This document shows, piece after piece, positions 35,301 through 46,753 of a stretch of 64,000 nucleotides of DNA (position 1 is its first letter; every line of letters begins with the position of its first letter). Below the pieces are notes generated by a model that saw only the letters and a program-made list of their open reading frames with translations, was not told the origin of the DNA and did no database searches. The DNA is taken from NCBI RefSeq assembly GCF_032854445.1, contig NC_088303.1, forward strand, positions 22,139,501 to 22,203,500, given 5' to 3'. The position numbers were made by a program, and so were the translations under genes. This DNA comes from Liolophura sinensis. Taxonomy: Eukaryota; Mollusca; Polyplacophora; Chitonida; Chitonidae.

Positions 35301-38300
35301 GTTAAGGGTGGACAGGGGTCCCCGCGTATGAGTATATGTAAGCCACCCTAAGACTGAGATCTCGGGGCTAATAACATACTGCACATTGTACTCAACTCAT
35401 ATGCTGATCTCCATGTACATACATGTAGACAGAGCACATTCAGTGAAGTGTCAGCTGTCATGTCTACATGTGCAGCAGCACCCAGAATACTTGGATATTA
35501 AAAGGTTAGGCCATCATTCAAAACTTCCGTGTTGTGGGCAACCCAACCCTATCAGAAGAAATAGGGTCAGTTTGTAGGGATTTTTTTTAATTCTAGGTAA
35601 AGAAATTAGCATTGAGAGAAAAATAAGACAGATCTCCAGCCGTTCATGGGAAGGTCTGCAGATTGTTGTGGATTTCCCCTGGTCTCTGCCTGGTTTCCTC
35701 CCACCATGATACTTGCCGCTGTTGTATAAGTGAAATATTCATGAGTACAGTGTAAAACACCAATCAAATAAATAAATAAGTAAAAATAAGAAAGAAATTC
35801 CATAAAAAGCCCAGAGAAAATTTTAGACCATGGCCCTCTTGTTTGGGAAGGAGGGATCAGTCTTTTTACCTCAAATAAACATATTTTTAATGATCAGTAG
35901 CCTTATTCAGTAATACAATATATGTAATATATATAATTTTCAAGGATGGTAGAGTGACGACATTTTATATCCTGTGTGAAATTGTGTCAGGTCATGTGTA
36001 AGCTCATGCGTGTACATGTGCTATAATGGTGATGGTTAAGCTGTGTTTAACCACTAATTTACTGGTGAATCCTCTGTACTAACTACCCTTTTTTTATAGG
36101 TTTTCTTATACTATATGTTACTATATTAAACCTCACCACAACTATGTATGCCATCATATAAGGAAATGTTTAAGAGGGTAAGGTTCTGGTGTGTGGTACA
36201 TGGATATTGTTGGGTAGGCCCTGCCCCTCATCTGTGTGGGTGGTGTGTTGATGGAGGTGGTTTTCACGGGCTTGTACATATCCTTTGCCAGGAAACAACC
36301 TTCACAGGTGTTAACATTCTTATACAAAAAAAAAAGGAAGAAAGAATGACATAAATTAAGATTAGGTCAGCCAGTAAATCAAATAGTTGTTAGCTCTTCT
36401 CAAGTAGTAGACACTTGACCTGTGCAGTGCCATTGAAATAGGACCGGAACACCATAAATAATCACTGTTCTCATCATTTGTCGTGTAAATCATCTGGGTC
36501 CAGGTGTTCAAAAGTGTATTAGCAGTTAAGCCTTGTATTAACCTCATTCTGAACTAACATGCCGTTAGTTTTGTATTAAGCTAAGACTAGTATTAAGATT
36601 CAAGCCCGTCTTAACCTTAATACACTTTTGAACAGCTTTTAGTGAGAGCTGCCCAGTGCTGTATAAATGAATCTAAGCCTATTTGCTATTATATAAATGT
36701 AATCATCCATGAAAAGGGAACAAAAATAAGCCTTGAGGTACATAAACCATGTCTTTCTTACCCGAATAAAAAACTTATTGCAGAAATACTGATCAAAATG
36801 ACAATAAAACCCACACAAGCAGTTAATAACACCCACACAAGCAGACATTAAACACACAGGCTGTAGTCAGATTTTAAAACATATGATTTTGGGTCGATAC
36901 ATTATACAGATAGTGCATGCTGTGAGGTGGGACATCAGAAATTGTCAGCTCGAGAGAAGTGATATTTAACAAGGGCAAAGCAAGATATCAGCCACAGCAT
37001 GCACCAAACGTAAAACAGTAACTTTTGAAGTTGTACTTTTAATCACTGAACTTGTACGTCAATAATAAGGGAGCTATAACGACCGTCTAGTTGTTTACTT
37101 TACGAACAAGCAGACGCCAGAGAGCTCTCAAAGGGAGATAACTGCTGTGGAATAAACGCAGGTGATGGTTGGATATTAGCACAAGATGTTGCACAAGATG
37201 AGCATGACATTGCATTCCTTGGGACGCGTGATCATTGTACATGTTTTGCGGAATATCATGTGACCATCTCTCGACCAATGGAAACCGAGATTTACCCTAT
37301 GAGGTGTAATATTATCAGATGTAAAAGTTAAAGTAATACTGTTGTGTGTAAACCAGTTGCTGGTGACCTCAGCAAACATGTAGAGTGCACATGTAAGAAG
37401 TTCAGCATAAAGCACACCCCAAAGCTAGGAATCTGCAGTATTATAGGGTCGCATAAAACCAGCGATCAATTAAATTTGTGGATTTTTTTACTCCAGTGAT
37501 ATGTTTTTAAATTATTCTTGTCTCAAAATATAAAATTGCAGCAGCTGGATATACATGTAATATTATCTGCAAGGCATAATGGAAAACTATATGAGAAACC
37601 AGATGTTGAGTTTCAGTTTTAATATTGTTCCTGGTTTCCTGTTGTTTTTCCTCCTTTTTACCCGTACTATGGCTAGGAGTGCTTTGTGGAATTAACTGCA
37701 TGCCGGGTAATTCTTGAGATTTTAATCAGACTCTTAGTGCTTGTATAAAAAAGTGTCACCGCCTTTTATTTTGTTTTTCAGTGTCACACAAGAGTGAAGC
37801 AATAACAGAAAAAATCCCTGCATTAAAGGACGAAGATAGTGTTGATGCTGAAACCAAGGTGTCTGTCATCTCCACAAACCCTGTATTGGACTTTGCAGCC
37901 AAACAGCGTGAACTGTCTAGAACATTGCTCACACATACTGATGAAGAATCGAATGACGTAAGTAAACAGGAGCTTGTAATTGCCTGTTAAGAAACAAAAA
38001 AATGTGTACCTGTGCGTGTTTGGTATATTCACAAAAATATGAAAGCCTTTTAAGACTTTTATGAAAATGAATGGCAACATTTTGTGACATGTTTTGATGT
38101 ACAACATGATTTTTGAATGAATTTCTTACTATTTATTTCAGTTTTTCTAATGGTAGTTTTTCTGCTTCAAGATTACATGTATATATACTGGGATTCTTCA
38201 ACCTTTTTTGCATGTTTGCGAGGTGTTTATTCAAGCAAATTCTGAAGGCATTGTGAAGACATACTTTTTGTGAAGCCCTGAAATTGGTCAATCCAACCAA

Positions 38301-41300
38301 TGCAGTTTTGTCTCCAACATCAAATTATAAATATGCTTAGAATGTACTGAAATGTGCTCCTTCATGTGCAAAAAGGTTGAGGAATTAGGGTATACTTTAT
38401 ATTTTACATATTTATAAACAAGACATGTACAGTCTTAAATACCAATCAAATACATGTAATTAAATAAACATACTTTTTGGGGGACATATATGTAAATCTC
38501 TTAAGTGCAACTTCTAAATTATTAAGTAAGGAGAACTCTGATTGCTGTTTTCTGCATTATTCAGTTTTAGGAAGTAGGCCCACTTGTTTTATCAATTTAC
38601 TTGTACCTTTTGAACATAATATATAATGCTAATGATTTCTTAAACTTTAACTTAATTTTTATTGTCTTCTGAGTATATCTAAAAACCTTCATAAGCAGCT
38701 GTGCGGGAATAAACTGGTGTAGGGTGCAACTATGTATACACTGTAGCTTGTGGTGAAAGTGGAGCAAGGTGTTTGGTCTGTACATATGAGTTACTTTCTA
38801 ATCATGACCATTTCACATGCAGTATTATAACATTGTAGAAACAGTGACCTGTTTTCTATGCATACATTTTATGTATTGTAAGGTACAAAAGTTGTTCAAT
38901 TGCCCCAGGAAATATGCATTATACCGTCATCATTCTTGGGGAAATAGTTTCATGCTGAAAATTACTCCAAGTTGCATTTTTAGTGTGGAAATGGTAAGAA
39001 AACAGGGCAGCTTTGTGTCTGTTATTTGAAACAACGTGCTAATTGCTGATGGATAATAATATCCTTGAACCTTTGCCACAAAGCATTTGTTTCCCTTGCA
39101 ATCACCTTTAAATTGTAAACATTTGCTCATGACATGAGACAGTGAGTAGGAAAATATAAATTTCCACCATTTACAGGAATGGAGCAGTTTGTGTCGTCAG
39201 TCACACCTTTTCCTGCCATTTCTTCAGGTATCCAGTCCTTATCACCTTGACATCTAGACTTCTTCCTGGAGGTCATGGCTGGCGCATTAATCACCTTGAC
39301 CTCTGAACTTCTTGTCTTAAAGGTCATGGCTGGCACATTAACATTGACAAAATTCCCAGCACCTTGTTATCTGGTTGTATAATTTCCCTGTATGATTTAA
39401 AAGGTTATATTTGTCAAGGTTCTGTTATAGCATCATGGCTATCAGATTTTGTGTTTGAACAGCGCATTTTACATCCCATCTTGTATCATTAATAAATCTA
39501 CGAGCGCTCTGTGTCTGCAAAATGGTCTGCTGAATTTATCTTGTGAAATAATTTACAAATGAAGGGTTTGCCTTACAAAGCGCATGTACCGTTATGATAA
39601 TTTACCTTTTTCTGGTCCTGTAGCCATAGACAGTGCCTACATGGTAATGGTTACCATGGGAACTGCCTGCTGGTTGTCAAGTCTCCAAGCTATTGTTTTA
39701 CACTCAATAATGGAAGTCATAAACCTATTGGAGCAGTGAAAACACCCAACCAGTACTCTGATTAGATTACTTGTACTTCTGTGTTCTGTAAAGGCCAGTC
39801 AGGTTTATAGATGAATTTGATACTTTAGGCTATTCTTAAGCTTTATATGTTGCCTACATGTGATACTTGTGCATGTAAGCAATATCCTGTCTTGGATATT
39901 AACCGTGATCTTTCCGAAGTTTAAATGAATTGGTAGCAAAAATTAGTTACTTGTAGCTTAATTTATAATGACATTTACGTCAGATTGGGTGTGGGTTTAT
40001 AACATATGAATGATTGATTATAGCTTTATGCCACTTGGGCAGTATGTTGCAGCCATATGGTGGTGATACAACGTAGAGGAATTATTTCAGTAGATACATT
40101 TTGCAAACAGAGCATTGGTTTTCTAAAGTCTTTTTGGCAGCCAATTTCTGAGATTCTTTAGCTGTCTCAGATAGCATTGTGACTATGATATTGGACCATG
40201 ACCCTGTTTGGTGAAAATCGCGCAGCGTGCATTTTTATTGCATTTAATCATTTTTATTCAGCTTTGAACATGTTCTGTCACATTTTGCACTTGTTATTGA
40301 TTGCCATCGGTACACTGATCTAATTTGCTTAAGGGTTTCTGTATTAAGGACTGTGATGTGTTTTTATTTTATCACTTTGTGATAGCAATGCATGGCTTAC
40401 ATGTGCACTTCACACCTTGGGCTGATTTTTTGTGATTTTCTTTGCTGCTTCCATTTGATCATGAAGATTCTCGCTTTGCAGCATTGTTTATAATTATCAC
40501 ATTCTGTGTTGTTTCTATGAAACTACAATTTTAAGAAACTTGATGAACCCTAAAATATTTGAAACTGTTAAATGCTACTTTCTTAGTTGTTCTGGTAGGT
40601 TAATTGGTGAACAGTATGATGGAAAAATGTATTGGGTTGGTAGTCAGCCGAGAGTGAAGGAAGCCAAAATTGAAAAGCATGGTTGCTGTGCCAACTCTTG
40701 TCTGATAATTGTCATAAAGCTGCTTTGAAATTTGGCTGATTTTGTTTTCTTCTGGATTGTTTAGGGTTTTGTGTTTTTTTTTGTGTGTTTTTTTTTTTAA
40801 GGAATGAAAAATGGGGGTCTTAATTGACTTTTATATCAACTAATTTTGTACATTTTCACTTATTCGTCTTGTTACTTACTGATGCAATTTATAATATTTT
40901 TAATCCACTTTTCTGAGTCAGGTATGAAACTTTTATTTTGTGCAGGAGGAAGGCAAGGTTTATGATGACATTGGCGATGATGATGGGAGGTATGTGTTGT
41001 GAAAACCTCAGATTTTACAGTGCATGTGAAATATTGCACGCCATGGCCCACACTTGATTTACATGTTTTCTATGTAATGTTCTGTTCATTACCTAAATAT
41101 CCTGAATACCAAATATTTGACCACAAGGAATAAAGTCAAAATGTGTGTTCCTTGCGTGAAAATTCTATATTTTATTGGGGCCCGATGGCCAGCGCGGCGC
41201 TATGACCCATGAAGTTCTCATAAATGCAGTCAGTTTAAATCCAACTCATACTGGCTTCCTTTCCTGCAGTATGTGGGAAGGTCTGGCAGCAACCTGTGGA

Positions 41301-44300
41301 TGGTTGTGGGTTTCCCCTGGGCGCTATCCATTTTTACCCACCATATTGCTAGCCGCTGTCCTCTGTAAAGTGAAGTATTCTTCAGTACGGCATAAAACAC
41401 CAATCAAATAAATGAATAAACTATATGACATCAGAATGACAACTCTTTCCTCCCTGAAATTCTTGCTCTAAGACATGGTGATGGTATTAAAATTAGGAGG
41501 TGAAATTGATCATGAGCTAGTAAACATAAAATTGGTGTCACATGGAACGGAAGGATATACAATCATGTATTTTCTGAATTATCGTACTTTAACAAATGAC
41601 AAACTTTGTAAATTGACGTATGGTTATTCTTTTGCTGAAGTGTTTATGGCCTGAGCAGATAGGTAAAGGTATAAGGAAGGATGACTACCATTTTCATTTT
41701 TGACAGTTTTCTGCCGTTTTGAGAGGTCACTCTGTTGATCAGTATGGCAGTGCTTGAGTGATTTATCATATTACAGTATGTTGTGTATGCGCAAATCCTT
41801 TAAAAGAAAAGCACCAGGCATTGGTAAAGTATCCCACACAAAATTTAAAATCTATGTATGAAGCAAAATTATACAGATTAAGAAAATCAAAAATGCTGCC
41901 ATGTTATTGGTTGTGATCAGTCAGGCAAGAGCTATATCTGTAACCAGAGAACGCAGCGCTCTGTTTCCACTTATATCACCCCAACCCTGGTTTGCCTCTT
42001 CACCATATGTGTATGGGATGTGAATGGCGCCACATCATAAATTCAGTTACCATCCCACGGTCTTGTGTGTGGGGTGCCAGTGACGCCACACCATGATTTC
42101 AGTTACCATCCCATGGTCTTGTGTGTGGGGTGCGAGTGACACAGCATCATGATTTCAGTTACCATCCCATGGTCTTGTGTGTGGAGTGCAAGTGACACAA
42201 CATCATGATTTCAGTTACCATCCCATGGTCTTGTGTGTGGGGTGCGAGTGACGCCACATCATGATTTCAGTTACCATCCCACGGTCTTGTGTGTGGGGTG
42301 CGATTGACGCAATATCATGATTTCAGTTACCATCCCACAGTCTTGTGTGTGGGGTGCGAGTGACGCAACATCCTGATTTCAGTCACCATCCCATGGTCTT
42401 GTGTGTGGGGTGCGAGTGACACAGCATCATGATTTCAGTTACCATCCCACGGTCTTGTGTGTGGGGTGCGAGTGACGCCACATCATGATTTCAGTTACCA
42501 TCCCACAGTCTTGTGTGTGGGGTGTGAGTGACACAGCATCATGATTTCAGTTACCATCCCACGGTCTTGTGTGTGGGGTGCGAGTGACGCAACATCATGA
42601 TTTCAGTTACCGTCCCACAGTCTTGTGTGTGGGGTGCGAGTGACACAGCATCATGATTTCAGTTACCGTCCCACAGTCTTGTGTGTGTGGTGCGAGTGAC
42701 GCAATATCATGATTTCAGTTACCCTCCCACGGTCTTGTGTGTGGGGTGCGAGTGACGCAACATCATAATTTCAGTTACCATCCCACAGTCTTGTGTGTGT
42801 GGTGCGAGTGACACAACATCATAATTTCAGTTACCATCCCACAGTCTTGTGTGTGGGGTGCGAGTGACACAACATCATAATTTCAGTTACCATCCCACAG
42901 TCTTGTGTGTGTGGTGCGAGTGACGCAATATCATGATTTCAGTTACCCTCCCACGGTCTTGTGTGTGGGGTGCGAGTGACGCAACATCATAATTTCAGTT
43001 ACCATCCCACGGTCTTGTGTGTGGGGTGCGAGTGACACAACATCATAATTTCAGTTACCATCCCACAGTCTTGTGTGTGGGTCATGAGTGACACAGCATC
43101 ATGATTTCAGTTACCGTCCCACGGTCTTATGTGTGGGTCGTGAGTGACACAGCATCATGATTTTAGTTACCATCCCATGGTCTCGTGAGAATTTCAGATT
43201 AAAAATAGATTAAATGATTTATCAAGCACAACAGAGAAAAAATGGCTGTGGCTGTTTGTACCGGTTTCCAACCCTCTTCCTATATAACTCCTATAAAATT
43301 CTTTTAAATTTTGGTGCAATTTGGATCTGAATCTGGGACCAGGAATTTTTTGAATGATCCTTCACCATTGCAAGATAGGACACAATGCAGATTATTGTCG
43401 TTTTGTATGACAGAGGTTTGTGCTCTCTGAATGCGTTCTAGTATTGAAGTTGTGCTTGTTCTTTTGTGACAGTGATATTGATGGAGAAACAAAAGATGAC
43501 CAGGATTTGTACGAGGTTCCCGTTACCAGTGCCTCCAGCGACAACCTAGGCCCAACATCGGCCTTGTTTGATTTTCCTCCGGGCTCCAGCGATGACCTCA
43601 ATAGCACTGACACAACATTGGACAGCTGCTCCCGCCCCAGTTTACCCATGATTGACATCGTGACCACACCCCCTCCCCCTGTAGGTCCACCTCCACCTCT
43701 CCCGCCCCGTCATCATCGACAGTCCTCAGATGATCGCAGCACTGGATCGCTACGTCTCAGCATGACCATCAATGAGCCGCCCGAACTTCCTGCCAGACCG
43801 CATTTACCTCCACGCTCAGAAATCTACGCACTTACAGAGCGATCAGACAGATCAGAAAAATCTGAGAAATCTGAAGATCCGACAGATGATGGAACAGGTG
43901 AGTTAACTAGTAACATGTTTAGTAGATCTAAGGTGTGTTGTAATTTTTTAACCTTCTGGTATAAGCACCTTTTCTCTCAAAGCTCTGAAATAAATCAAAC
44001 ATTTTCTTTTTCTAAAGTATATTGATGTTCTCTTGTGCTTTAATGATCTCAGTATAATTTACCTTTCACATGTGAATAGAGTAGCATTTAGAATTGTCAA
44101 ATTTGCATCTTCACTTAAATTACTCTGATGTGTGTCAGCATCACTTGAAGTAAAGATGTTGACATTGGTGACAGATGTTTAAATGATGGCAAGGAATCAC
44201 AAAATTTTACATGTTGATGTGTTTTACTGTTGGTTTATACAGTAGTTATACTGTTGGTTTATACAAATGTGGCATATTTGAAAAAACAAAAACAATCAGT

Positions 44301-46722
44301 TTGAATGATAAATGTTTAAAAAATTTTGAAGTGTTTTCTTATTTGGCTTTCTGCATATTGGTATTTTGCATGTGAATCAGTAACAGTATATATTGCATGT
44401 GTTGCTTTATTATAATCAGTTTAACTCCAAACAGGAAAAAATCGGTTTTGTGTATCATTTTGGCCTCGGTCTGTTCTGCATATTAAAACAGTAGCATTTG
44501 TGTAATGATATTTGCTTGTGGCCTGTCATCACTGACCTTAAGATTGGGTGCTAATTACAATTCTTAAAAATATTTACATGTATATTCTTAAATCAGATAA
44601 TATTTGGCAGGAGAGTTAACAGAACAGGTATAAATCGGACTGCAGCTAGGATTAGTGAAATTATATTCATCATCAGTATATAGATGGTTTTTTCCATACT
44701 CCTTATCAGTGGCTGTGGAAATTTTCTGTCTTTAAAATGGAAAGATGCACACAAAATCCTTAAATTCATAGTGCATGTTCAAATTGTTTTGTGGGTGGCA
44801 GCATTTTGCCACCACATACATGTATAGCTTAGGCTTTTTATTCTTGACTGGAGCTAGATAGTCTTAATTCAGACTGAAAATGTGTACTGTAATTCTTCAA
44901 CCATTTTAACCTCTAAAGCACTTTTTTCAGTGGAATTCATGCATAAAATTATCATGAAAATGATGCCAAAAATGATTTGTTTGTGTCACTAAAGATGCAC
45001 TAAACCCAATGGTTCTCTCAGCAAGTTTTAAAATATTAGTTGCAGTGGTGGGGCTGGGGCCACTTTCACAAAACTAAGAAAGTCATCTTTCTTGTAACTT
45101 TTTTGTAAAAGACGTTGACTAGGTTATAGTGCCATAAGGCGACATTATTTACGAGAAAAGTTACGAAAAATTGATTCACGAAGTTTGGTAAAAGTGGACC
45201 CTGTGGTAGAAAGCATATACATTCATGAAGCTGATGTCTTGTTGACAATTAGCATTCTTTTCATTTCTGTACACTTTATTGTTTGAAAACATAGTTTCCA
45301 ATTTACCAATGTACATACTTCAACATGTCTGAAGCACATATACACATGTAAGCGATCCATCTTGTAGAACATTCATGTTAGTAATTCTTGAGGTGTTATT
45401 CATTATTAACATACATGTTGATATACATGTATATGTATTGCTTTACTGCTCAGGGATCTATTTCATGAGACCAGCCCCAATAGCAAAGTTGTAGAGGGCC
45501 GCTTCGGAAGCGGTAGATCCAGGTTCAATCCTGGATCGAGTCACACCTAAGACGTTAAAAGACGAAGTGGTAACTTCCTCGTTTGGCATTCTGCATGATA
45601 GGGATAGTGCAACGACTGGTTGACCCGTATCAGTATAATGGCGCGGGTGGGGCGGCTTACTTGCCTTCGGTAAGCCGTCACAGTGAAGCAGCACTAGATC
45701 ATAGAGCGGTGGAAATCTGTCCTGCAACAAGGAGGCACATTATAGGCACTCTAAGGATTCCTTCGCCGTCTTATGACAGAAAAATTGTTAAGTACCCAAG
45801 CACTCACTCACTCACTCACTCTATTTCATGAGACTCAGGGACTGGTTTTGGTGCTGCCAATCCACCCAAGACTATTGATGCTAAACGCTCATTAGCATAC
45901 CCAGCTCTGACTAGTTCCACTCCACCGTTAAGACAAGAGGTTTGTGTGCTACTTGACAAAGGGCAATAGTTTACTACAGGCACACCTATTCACTATATCT
46001 ATCGATCTGATCGCTCCCCCTATATAAGTAAAAACAGGATTCAGCGGAGCGTCAAATGAATTGATGAATATATTCAAGAACTTCTCCAATTCAGTGGTAG
46101 CATTTGCCCTAAATGTTTGAAATGTCGAAACCTTGTGTTTCACTGATTAGTTTAATGTAAAACAAGAGTAGTATAACTTTGAAAAACGAAAGGCTCATTT
46201 TACCTTTGAATATAATCAATTCCCTTGATGGCAAAAAAAGTGCCAAAGTATTGAGTAAAAATGAGTCTTTCGTTTTTGGGTGTTATACTACTCCAGTAAT
46301 GTTGACATCCATAAATAGTTTTATTCACTACTCACATTTGGTTTCATTTTACATTTCTGCTCTTATTAAATCTTATTAGGTCATATCGTTTCCTTTAAAG
46401 GATTGAGTGAAAACTGAAAGATTTGTGAAAATACCCCGTTAGTTTCAGTCAATGGTTACATTTTTTGTTTCATCCACATGCAAATTTTAATGTTCGATTC
46501 CCATAATATTACTCCTAGTTAACTTTCAGTGACTTCGTGTTTTGTCCTCTTCCAACATATTTTCTGTTATTTAATAATACATTTTATAAGATGCTGTTCA
46601 TTATGAATTTGACATTTTACATGCAACTAAAACAGTAATCAATATGTAACCCATTTGTATATCATCAGATACAACATTAAGCTAAACATATATTTCCCAC
46701 ATGTGCTCTATGCTCCAATGTA

Positions 46723-46753
<31 letters not shown>

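Larger units (their letters stand above)
34313..37781. other. AFAP1-family intron 2, 3.5 kb
   Basis: Contains a (TA)n tract (34507-34527), a CRE/NRF1 cluster (34902-35117), a SINE-A (35637-35780) and a palindromic MITE (36504-36635). The rest is AT-rich and unremarkable. Confidence 0.7.
37958..40945. other. AFAP1-family intron 3, 3.0 kb
   Basis: AT-rich intron with one MITE (38186-38392) and a 50-bp tandem duplication (39241-39341). Nothing else is recognised. Confidence 0.65.

Noticed and set aside
42006-43184. CRISPR-like array of direct repeats
   Set aside because: Units are contiguous without unique spacers and lie in an animal intron; this is a minisatellite.
43898-44025. Extension of the proline-rich frame to a stop at 44025
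   Set aside because: It lies beyond a strong GTGAGT donor and loses protein character; treated as intron read-through.
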